Shown: piece by piece, positions 1 to 11,163 of the stretch
How the letters are laid out: the number at the start of each line of letters is the position of its first letter
How positions within the stretch are numbered: position 1 is the first letter of the stretch
NCBI GenBank assembly: GCA_030674155.1
Contig: CM060334.1
Coordinates: 36,779,906 to 36,797,405, forward strand
DNA length: 17,500 nt
Origin: Stramonita haemastoma
Lineage: Eukaryota > Mollusca > Gastropoda > Neogastropoda > Muricidae
Reading direction: 5' to 3'
Translations under genes and position numbers: made by a program
The notes under the pieces: model-generated
What the model was told of the DNA's origin: nothing
Seen by the model: only the letters and a program-made list of their open reading frames with translations
Database searches by the model: none

Positions 1-394
1 CACTGTCGTCGTGACTTTCCTCTGTCTGTCACTGTCGTGACTTTCCTCTGTCTGTTACTGTCGTGACTTTCCTCTGTCTGTTACTTTCGTCGTGACTTTC
101 CTTTCTCTGTTACTGTCGTGACTTTCCTCTGTCTGTTACTGTCGTGACTTTCCTCTGTCTGTTAATGTCGTGACTTTCCTCTGTCTGTTACTGTCGTGAC
201 TTTCCTTTGTCTGTTACTGTCGTGACTTTCCTCTGTCAGTCACTGTCGTGACTTTCCTTTGTCTGTTACTGTCGTGACTCTGTCAGTCACTGTCGTGACT
301 TTCCTTTGTCTGTTACTGTCGTGACTTTCCTCTGTCAGTCACTGTCGTGACTTTCCTCTGTTTGTTACTGTCGTGACTTTCCCCTGTCTGTCAC
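1..394. repeat. 26-bp minisatellite, about 15 copies
   Basis: Tandem units containing gtcgtgactttcctctgt and ctgttact recur about every 26 bp with few changes (one copy shortened near 275-290). The array runs off the left edge of the window. It lies in the intron upstream of the first visible exon. No gene is visible. Confidence 0.95.
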
Positions 395-562
395 TACCAT
401 GTCCTTCCAGCATCAATTTCAGTATGGCATATGCGAAGTGGGTGAAGCCACACAGCCCACAAATCCAAGATCACTCAGTCCAGAGTGCTATTATTTAGCA
501 TTCCCCTTCATTTTTACCTAGCCCAAGCGTGGTCAGTTCCTGGTATAAAAATAGCACCAACT
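395..562. other. Intronic sequence without recognisable feature
   Basis: Unique-looking intron sequence between the minisatellite and the 86-bp duplication. It contains a TATAAAA motif at about 543 that I do not treat as a promoter because it sits inside the gene. Confidence 0.5.
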
Positions 563-748
563 GGCCCCCATCTGGGCTGGGATGGGATGAAATAATTAGG
601 CCCCTGAGAGGAGCTGAAAGTGGGGGAAACTGACTACTATGGAATGGGTGGCCGCATCTGGGCTGGGATGGGATGAAATAATTAGGCCCCTGAGAGGAGC
701 TGAAAGTGGGGGAAACTGACTACTACACTGTGGAATGGGTATGGGCAG
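563..748. repeat. 86-bp tandem duplication ending at the exon 1 acceptor
   Basis: Two near-identical copies (563-649 and 650-748) share tctgggctgggatgggatga, aataattaggcccctgag and gaggagctgaaagtggggg. The second copy contains a small insertion (cacact) and runs straight into the acceptor gggcag of exon 1. The first copy lacks the final acceptor. Confidence 0.93.
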
Positions 749-968
749 GTGTCAGCAGAGGCGGGGGCGGAGGAGGACGCCCTGATGTACGAAGCGGGCA
801 TGGAGCACGTGGTGCATGTCAGGCTGACCCGCACCGAGTTCGCCGAGGCCCTGGGCATGCAGCCGTCCTCCATCTTCGTCCGCAACATCTTCCTGCTGGC
901 CGACTCCGACAACGACAACTTCGTCTCCTTCCACGAGTTCATCGGCCTCTTCGCCATCTTCCTCAAAG
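749..968 (+). CDS. Duox: Duox exon 1 of window: EF-hand 1
   Basis: Acceptor gggcag at 743-748, donor AAAG|GTGGGC after 968, ending in phase 1. It encodes 73 residues plus one base. The segment [12 protein letters not shown] followed by [13 protein letters not shown] matches the first EF-hand of DUOX proteins. Loop residues D52, D54, D56 and E63 are all suitable calcium ligands; the usual loop Gly at position 6 is Asn. The 5' edge is less certain because a second AG lies at 753-754 inside the proposed exon, and the preceding exon is out of the window, so the incoming phase (taken as 0) is inferred. The exon is GC-rich and sharply distinct from its AT/CA-rich flanks. Confidence 0.88.
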
Positions 969-1046
969 GTGGGCTACCTCACACACACACACGCACACAC
1001 ACACACACGCACGCACACACACACACACGCACGCACAACACAAAAC

Positions 1047-1128
<82 letters not shown>

Positions 1129-3005
1129 ACACACTCACTCCCGTTAGCTGATCATTATCTCGTTCACTTGACATTCGGTTCAGCTCAGGTCAGCTCCAAA
1201 TTTATATTTTCAAGCGGCTATTGTTCAAGCAGCTAGCAAGCCAGTGTTGTATTACATATGTGTGGTATATCCAATATCCACATGGAAAAGATTCATAGAA
1301 TCAGAATCAGAAATTATTTATTGCCATAAAAGTCACATGGACTTATTGACACAACAAAATAAACTCAACATAATTCATCAATACAACATACTATTCACTG
1401 GTCAGCATGACTGAAATGATGTGCAGGAAAAAAAACACCACATAAAACCACCACAAAGCACTCCTTATCCAAGGGCAGAGTGTTGACTGTACAGTCTGTT
1501 TCCCGCAGGTACGGCGCAGGACAAAGCACGCCTCATGTTCAATACATGTTAGCATTCATTATGCAAGGACAGAGTGTTGACTGTACAGTCTGTTTCCCGC
1601 AGGTACGGCGCAGGACAAAGCACGCCTCATGTTCAATACATGTTAGCATTCATTATGCAAGGACAGAGTGTTGACTGTACAGTCTGTTTCCCGCAGGTAC
1701 GGCGCAGGACAAAGCACGCCTCATGTTCAACATCTATGACGTCCGCAGACAGGGAGTGCTCACCCGGGAAGACTTCACCAAGATGATCAGGTTACAGGCA
1801 TCATTTTTTTCTGTTATGAATTCTATTGATTTATCTGTTTGTATGGTATGAATGATGATGATGATTTTTTTGTTTGTTATGAAATAAGATGATATGTTTG
1901 TATGTTGTGAATTTTATTGATCTATTTACCTTTTATATGATTTATCATGATAATGATTGTAATCAGCAGACCTGTGTACATCTCTTAGAAAATAGCGTCC
2001 AGTAAATTGACTTCCTATAAAGTATGAAATTTAATCATTTTGTGCCTTGTGCCTTTTGTGTTCTTACAATAAAGTGTGTTTTGGTGTAAAAAACAAAAAA
2101 ATAACCCTCTCTCCTTTCTCTCCGTTGTGAAAAGCTATCGCTACTCTCTATTGCCAAAACTGTCTGTGATTGTTTGTATTTCGGTGGGGTTTCTTGGCAT
2201 TTGAAAAACCCATTAGATCAGTTCTTTTTCCTTGTAAAGACGAGAAAAACATGTTCGTGTTTCAAGTGATCATGAACAAATGACGCACTGTCACAGTACA
2301 TAAACTATACCAGTTTCAGTGTTCACAGACCATTGTATTGATGATGTCGCTGTCGTCTCAATGACGTTGTTTTTTTTGTGCTGACGTCAGATCTCTGCTG
2401 GAGCTGTCAGAAAACGCCAGTGACATCCATGACGACAGCAGTGTGACGCAACTGGTGGACGTCATCTTCCGGGAAGCGGGCATCGAACATAAGAATGAGA
2501 TGACGTTTGAAGATTTCGGCCAGGTCTTCGCCTCCAAGGAATACGCCTCGACCTTACAGGCCGCCACCCTGACCAATGCCAGTAAGTCTGATAGGAGCAC
2601 TGATAAGGTTCTGTCTGCCTCCTTAGCTGTAGCTAATACAACGGTGATAGGTATGGTTTTATAATCGTGTACTGTGTCACTGGCTATTGCTCGTGTGTCG
2701 TCATTAGCAGGCAGTTCACCTGTGTCCTGGTCTATGGTCTTTTCCATACTGTGTTTCTGTCAGTGTTGTACTCTGTAAATATCATTCAAGGTTTGAAAAG
2801 TTTTTACTTGAATCAGTACATGTTCTAAGACAATGGCTAGTGTAGCATGTGCGGTAATCTACCATATTGGCTAATACTTGTGTGCATATCAGAAAAAATC
2901 GGCTGTAGAAATAGCTTTTTTGTGTGTGCAGTAATACATGTGCAATTACTGGACAAAATTAATGCTGGTATGTCTTCATAAACGTGTGTGTGTGTGTGTG
3001 TGTGT

Positions 3006-3041
<36 letters not shown>

Positions 3042-3053
3042 GTGTGCATGTAC

Positions 3054-3086
<33 letters not shown>

Positions 3087-3102
3087 TGTGTGTGTGTCGT
3101 GT

Positions 3103-3173
<71 letters not shown>

Positions 3174-3181
3174 GCGCGCGC

Positions 3182-3212
<31 letters not shown>

Positions 3213-4768
3213 TGTGTGTAGGTGCAGCAGTAAAGGGGGCAGCCCCCAAGCCGCGGAACATCCAGCAGCGGAAAAGCCGTATGATCAACAGCTACAGGTG
3301 GGCTGCTCTGCTCTGCGCTGCTTTTGGGAACACTTCTCCACACCTGTCTTTTTTCTGCCCTCTTCAGTTGTCCTCGCTATTTCTCTCACATTTCTTCATC
3401 CGTCTGTCCCACCCTGAGACTTTTAGCTGCTACATAACATTTTTAACATGTAAGGGTCAGTACACAGCCAGAGTGTTGACATTGTCGTCTGACAGTATCC
3501 CAGTCTCTGCTTAGGGGTCGGAGGGGGGTGGGGGGTTGTTCCCGTTGGAGTGAACATGGGTACTGACTCCACCCCTCAAACAGTCCTGTGGATAGCATTA
3601 TAAACCCAGAGCTTCATAAATGTATCCAGCAATTGTTTATTCTAAAAAAAAAGCATGATTTGGGGTCTTTTTGGACCCGTGTCTACCCTTAACCAGGATT
3701 TATTGGAAACTTCTTTTCTTGTCTCTCCTTGCTCTGCAAAAAAAAAGGATAAAGATGGCTGTATAACCAGGCGTTTCTGAAAACTTCTTTCTTTATCTCT
3801 CCTTGCCATGCATGGAAGATAGAGATAAATTCACACAGGGAGAGCTTCATAAATGTATCCAGTAATTTTTTTATTCTAAAAAAACATGATTTTGGGTCTT
3901 TTTGGACCCGTGTCTACCCTTAACCAGGATTTTCTGGAAACTTCTTTCCCTATCTGACCTTGCTCTGTAAAAAAAATAAATAATAAAGATGGCAGTATAA
4001 CCAGGCGTTTCTGGAAACTTCTTTCTTTATCTCTCCTTGCTCTGCAAAAAAGGCTAAAATGGCAGTATAACCAGGAATATATGAAAACTTCTTTCTTTAT
4101 CTCTCCCTGCTCTGCAAAAAAACCGATAAAGATGGCAGTACAACCATGCGTTTCTGAAAACTTCTTTCCCTATCTCTCCTTACTGTGCAAAAAAAAACCC
4201 CAAACCCGATGGCAGTATAACCAAGAGTTTGTAAAAACTTCTTTCCTTATCTCACCTTGCTCTGCAAAAAAAAAAAAAAAATGGCAGTATAACCAAGCGT
4301 TTCTGAACACTTCTTTTCTTTCCCTTGTAGGAAGAGAAGGGCCAACAGAGGAGCAGCAGCAGCAGGAGCAGCAGCCACACCAGCAGGAGACGCCCCTACC
4401 GCCACCCGAGACGGCAGATCCCCATCCCCACGCCAGGGCCAACTGGCCCGACAACGTCGCTCCCAGATCCGCCTGTCTGTCAGGAAACCCCAGGCCGGTG
4501 AGGAGAGGAGAGCGGGCCAGAGGAACTACCTGTACCGCCTGACCAAGTGGGTTGAGGTCTACCGTCTGCAGATCTTCTGGGTGACGCTCTACACCTTGGT
4601 CACCTGCGGCATCTTTGTGGAGAGGGCTTACTGTGAGTTGTTTTTTTGCTTGTGGTTTTTTTTTAGTTTGTTTTGTGTGTGTGTGTGTTTATTTTTATTT
4701 ATTTTAGTTTATTGTTTTATATCGAGGATAATGGGATAAGCACTCGTGTGCTTTTTTTCATCCAGTCC

Positions 4769-4839
<71 letters not shown>

Positions 4840-5625
4840 TGCGTGCGTGCGTGCGTGTGTGTGTGTGTAAGTGTGTCTGTGTGTCTGTGTCTGTGTGTGT
4901 GTCTGTGTGTGTGTGTCTGTGTGTGTGTCTGTGTGTGTGTCTGTGTGTGTGTGTGTGTCTGTGTGTTTTGGGGGGTATGGGTGATGATGGGATGGTGTTC
5001 CTGGTAAAGGAAGGGGTGTGAAGTTGATGACATGCATATCCAAGAACCCACAGCAGTAGGCGAGTTGTTCCTTTATCATTATTCTTGTTGTAGCCTGTAC
5101 TGCTGTCTTGTAAACTGTATAATACACAGTTTATAAGTATTATCATTATTCTTGTTATAGCTTGTACTGCTGTCTTGTAAACTGTATAATACACAGTTCA
5201 TTATTATCATTATTCTTGTTGTAGCCTGTACTACTGTCTTGTATCCATTATCCTCTATATATAAAGGAATAAATAAATAAATAAATAAAATGTAATGTGC
5301 AATTTACTATTATCATTATTCTTGTTGTAGCCTGTACTACTGCCTTGTATCCATTATCCTCTATATATAAAGGAATAAATAAATAAATAAATAAAATGTA
5401 ATGTGCAATTTACTATTATCATTATTCTTGTTGTAGCCTGTACTACTGCCTTGTATCCATTATCCTCTATATAAAAGAATAAATAAATCATATGTGCAAT
5501 TTATTATTATCATTATTCTTGTTATACCCTGTACTGCTGTCTTAGAAACTCTAATCTTGTCACACCAATCCACTACTATTATCACTATCACGACTTAGGT
5601 TAATAAAATAAGAAGAAGAAGAATG

Positions 5626-5689
<64 letters not shown>

Positions 5690-5825
5690 CAACAATAATA
5701 ATACATGGAATTTATATAGCGCTATGTCTTGCAAAAACAAATCAAAGCGCTTGCACTCGACCCACACAACACACAAGCAACCAATGACAATAAATAGTTT
5801 TAGCAAATCGGAATGCACACACACA

Positions 5826-5910
<85 letters not shown>

Positions 5911-6228
5911 TAACTGTTAAAACAAACAAGCAAACACACACTCAATGTACACTCAACCCTTCTGCCCCCCTCCTTCTCCTACAGACTACGCAGTGGGACG
6001 GGAGCACGCAGGCCTCCGTCGCCTGTCCGGCGCGTGGACGACAGCGATGATCCGGGGGTCAGCCAGCGTGATCATGTTCACCTACAGCAGTCTGCTGCTG
6101 ACCATGTGCAGAAACCTCATCACCACTCTCCGCGAAACCTTCCTCCACCGCTTCGTCCCCTTCGACTCCGCTGTGGCTTTCCACAAGTACATCTCGGTCC
6201 TGGCCATGATCGCTACCAGTGAGTAGTG

Positions 6229-6304
<76 letters not shown>

Positions 6305-6591
6305 ATTTGATTTGATTTGATTTGATTTATTCTTTTATATCGAGGATAATGGGATAGCACTCTTGTGCTTTTTTTTCATCCAGTCCCCGTGTGTATGCAG
6401 TTTTGTAAATGTCATCTGTTCCCACCGGCACGCGATGGCCTACTCTTACGAAAAGCGGAACAGGATTTAACGTGTGCGCAAGATGTTCTGCGTGCGTTCG
6501 CACACGGGGCCTCGGTTTAAAGTCTCATCCGAAGGACTTTTGGGGAGAGTGGAGTCAGCACTGATGTTAACTCCAGGAGAAAAATCTCCAG

Positions 6592-6669
<78 letters not shown>

Positions 6670-7479
6670 GACAGAGAGAGAGAGACAGAGAGAGAGACAG
6701 AGAGAGAGACAGAGAGAGAGAGAGACCGACAGACTGACAGATAGACAGGCAGAGAATGCTTGTGAGAGAGAGGGGGAATAGAGAATATGGAGGAGTATGT
6801 ATGTGTGAGCAAGATTGTTTATCTATCTACTTATTTATTCTTGTAGTCTTTATTTCGAAGTTAATGGAATCAGCACTCATGTGCTTTTTTTTTTTTTTTT
6901 TTTTACATCCAGCCCCCGTGTGCATGCAGGTTTTGTCGTAACGTTTGTCATCCATTCCCACCGGCACAGTTCGTCTACTCCTCCGAAAGGCGGAACAGGT
7001 TTAACATGTGCGCAAGATGTTCTGCGGGCGTTCACACATCGGGCTCAGTTTATAGTTTATAACGTGTGCCCACGAATACTATCAGATGAAGAGCACAAGC
7101 TCTGACCACTAGTCCCCTCCCCTCCCCCCAATGACTGATGGTGATGGTTATGTTTTTTTCTCTGTGTGTGTGTGTGTCTGTCAGTCATTCACATCTTCGG
7201 TCACGGCACCAACCTGTACTGCATGTGTACCCAGTCCACTGTCAACGTCAACTGCTTCTTCAGGGAATATTACACCTCGTGAGTCTGCACTTCTGGATGA
7301 CTGTTTGTCTGTCTCCTTCTCTGTCGTCTGTCTGTCTGTCTGTCTGTCAGTCAGTGTGCTTCTTCACCCTGTAAGTCTGTATACTAGTCTCCTTGTCTGT
7401 CTGTCTGTTTGTGTTTGTTCTCGCGCGTGCGCGCCAATCCAGTGTCCATTGGATCATTGGATTGGCGCGCACGCGCGAG

Positions 7480-7558
<79 letters not shown>

Positions 7559-7627
7559 TCCTCGATATAAAAGAATAAAATAAAATTTAAAAAATAATAA
7601 ATAAATACACACATACGGACACACACA

Positions 7628-7700
<73 letters not shown>

Positions 7701-10136
7701 CCACCACCACCACCACCACCCACCACCACCACCACCACACACACACACACACACCCCACCACCCCCTCCCCCCACCACAACTCACCTCTCACCACCCCTC
7801 TCCCTCCCCCACAGCTCTGACGGCGTAGCGACCTTCCACTACTGGGCCTTCCAGACCATCACGGGGCTGGCCGGGGTGCTGGTGACGGTAGTCATCTTCA
7901 TCATGTACGTCTTCGCCCACCAGTGGAGTCGCAGGCGCGTGTTCCGCGCCTTCTGGCTGACCCACAGCCTGTACCCGCTGGTCTACCTGCTGACCTTCCT
8001 GCACGGCGTGGGCAGGCTGGTGCAGGACCCCCTCTTTCCCTGGTACCTGCTGGGCCCCTTGCTCCTCTTCGTGCTGGACAGGCTGGCCAGTGCTAGTAGG
8101 AACAGGGTGGAGATTCCTGTGCTGCAGGCTGAGCTTCTGCCGTCTGGTGGGTCCTGTGTTGTGTTTTTAAGGAGGAGGAAGAGGATGATGTTAATAATGA
8201 CAATAATAATGAGGAGGAGGAGGATTATAATGATGATAATGATAATACTGATGGTGTTATTATTATTATTTATTTATTTATTTATTATGATGATGATGAT
8301 GATGATCATAATAATGATGATGATAATAATAATAATAATAATAATATATGGAATTTATATAGCGCTGAATCTTCATGTAAAGCAAACAAATCAAAGCATT
8401 TTTTCTTTTCTTTTGTTTTGTATTGGACATAAATGGAAGAAACTGTTGCCATCATGCAAGTAAATTTAAAGAAGGCAAGTGTCCTGGAATAGACAATATT
8501 CAAAGTGAACGAATGACAAGATTTACAAAACTGCATTCACACACGGGGACTGATGTCAACAACAAAAAAAGCACAAGAGTCCTTATTCCATTATCCTCGA
8601 TATAAAAAAATAAACCAAATCAAATCAAATCAAACCTGTCTGTCTGGCTGTCCCTGCAGACGTGATCAAGCTGGTGTTCCGGAGGCCGGCCAACTTCGCC
8701 TACAGGTCGGGGCAGTGGGTTCGGATCGCCTGTCTGCGGCTGGGGAAGGAGGAATACCACCCCTTCACCCTCACCTCCTCCCCCCACGAACGTGACCTCA
8801 TGCTGCACATCCGTGCCGTGGGGCCCTGGACCTCCAACCTCAGGCAGGCCTATGACAAGGACTTACTGGCCGGGGAGCCCTATCCTAAGGTATGTAGGTT
8901 GTGTGTGTTTTTGGTTTTTATTTTGTTCTTTTTATTTTTTACAGGATTGTGGAATAAGTAGTGTGTTTATTTTATTGGTTTTTTTTTTTAATTTCTTTTA
9001 TTTTTAGGATTGTGGAATAAGTAGTGTGTTTATGTTATTGTTTTATTTTTATTTTTTTTTAGGATTGTGGAACAAGCAGTGTGTTTTTATTATTTTTTTT
9101 TTATTCTTTTATTTTCAGGATTATGGAATAAGTAGTGTGTTTCTATTATTATTTTATTATTCTATTTTCAGGATTGTGGAATAAGCAGTCATGTGCTTTT
9201 TTTTTTATACATCAAGTCCCTGTGTGTATGCAGTTTTGTCAGTTTTGTCATCCGTTTCAACCGGCACATAATGACCTTCTCTTCCGAAAAGAGGCACGGG
9301 CTTTAACTTGTGCACAAGATGTGGGGTGGGGATGGGTGGGTGGGTGGGTGGGTGTACTGAAAGACAGACAGGCAGACAGACAGAGGCAGAGAGACACCCA
9401 CCCACCCACTTACCCACACACACACGCACGCACGCACGCGTGTGTGCGCGCGCGCGCGCGCGCAAATCAGTGTTTTTTGTTTAAAAACATTAACGTATAG
9501 CTCATTTTTGTTCAATCCGGACATCTTTGCACAGCCTTCTACAAGCTTGCCTTTAGCCTTTATTACACACGGGGACTGGATGTAAAAAAAAAAAAAAAGC
9601 ACACGAGTGCGTATCCCATTATCCTCGATATAAAAGAATGAAATAAAATAAATAAATAAATCAGATAAAATAAAGAAGGAAGCTGTGTTATGACATGACC
9701 CCTCACTGTGTTGTCCCCAGCTGTACCTGGACGGACCCTTCGGGGAGGGTCACCAGGACTGGTACAGCTGTGACGTGGCGGTGCTGGTGGGCGGGGGATA
9801 GGGGTCACCCCCTTTGCCTCCATCCTCAAGGACATCGCCTTCAAGTCCAAGACAGGGGCCCTCATCAACTGTCAGAAGGTCAGCGCCGTTAGAGTGGAGT
9901 GGACAGTTGGCCACAATCATTTTCTTTTTTTGTGTTTGTCTTTTCGTAAAAAAGCAGTGATAACTTGAATTGAGTTTTTCATAACTCTGTGATAAATTGT
10001 TGGGGGTAGTGTGTGCTGAATGAAGTGTGTGTGTTGTGGTGGTGTGGTGTGTGTGTGTTGTGTGTGTGTGTGTGTGTGGGTGTGTGTGGGGTGTGTGTGT
10101 GGTGTGTTGTGTGTGTGTGTGTGTGTGTGTGGTGTG

Positions 10137-10175
<39 letters not shown>

Positions 10176-10279
10176 GTGTGTGTGTGTGTGTGTGTGTTGT
10201 GTGTGTGTGGTGTGTGTGTGTGTGTGTTGTGTGTGTTGTGTGTGTGTGTGGTGTGTGTGTGTGTGTGTGTGTTGTGTGT

Positions 10280-10315
<36 letters not shown>

Positions 10316-11131
10316 TGTGTGTGTGAGTTTATATATATATAGTAGAGGAGAGGAGAGAGTATATATATATATATATATATACAACACAGCCACCAAGAGT
10401 TTGTTTGTATTGTTGTAATATTTGTGTATGGTATTAGTGAGTGATGTCATTATTTTCTGTGACCAGGTACTTCTGTGGTAAGGGACCCAGAAGAGCTTTG
10501 ATTGGCTGCAGATGTGATCAAGAGGTGAACACACAGACACACAAGATTTTGATTGTTGTCATTTGTGTATTGGTATCAGTGATTCTATGTTCTGTGGGTT
10601 TTTTGTGTGACCCAGGTGTACTTTCTGTGGGTGACACGGACCCAGAAGAGCTTTGAGTGGCTGACAGAAGTGATCACAGACGTGTAACACACAGACACAC
10701 AAGATTTTGATTGTATCATTTGTGTATTGGTATCAGTGATATCCTTATTTTCTGTGGGTTTTTTTGTGACCCAGGTGTACTTTCTGTGGGTGACACGGAC
10801 CCAGAAGAGCTTTGAGTGGCTGACTGAAGTGATCAGAGAGGTGGAACACACAGACACACAAGATTTTGATTGTATCATTTGTGTATTGGTATCGGTGATA
10901 TCCTTATTTTCTGTGTGGTTTTTTGTGCCCCAGGTGTACTTTCTGTGGGTGACACGGACCCAGAAGAGCTTTGAGTGGCTGACTGAAGTGATCAGAGAGG
11001 TGGAACACACAGACACACAGGACGTGGTCAGCACTCACATCTTCGTCACCCAGTTCAAACAGAAATACGACCTCCGCACCACCATGTTGGTCAGTCTCTC
11101 TGTCTGTCTGTCTTTCTGCCTGTCTGTCTAA

Positions 11132-11163
<32 letters not shown>

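Noticed and set aside
541..548. TATAAAA promoter motif
   Set aside because: It lies in an intron upstream of an internal exon; nothing else suggests a start site.
974..1174. Long His/Thr-rich and Val/Cys-rich open frames here and at 2837-3514, 4673-5194, 7384-7795 and 9917-10540
   Set aside because: They are translations of CA/GT microsatellites, open in all frames because the repeats contain no stop codons; no conserved protein features.
2066..2105. Intronic AATAAA with A-rich stretch as an early polyadenylation site
   Set aside because: Such motifs are common in AT-rich introns, and the coding sequence continues through ten more phase-matched exons.
4081..4542. 153-codon open frame with a Gln/Glu-rich stretch overlapping exon 5
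   Set aside because: It reads intronic tandem repeat and then exon 5 in a frame that does not join the neighbouring Duox exons; the other frame gives TM1 and correct phases.
6474..6737. 87-codon open frame in intron 6
   Set aside because: It covers the end of a dispersed element plus GACA repeat; not coding.
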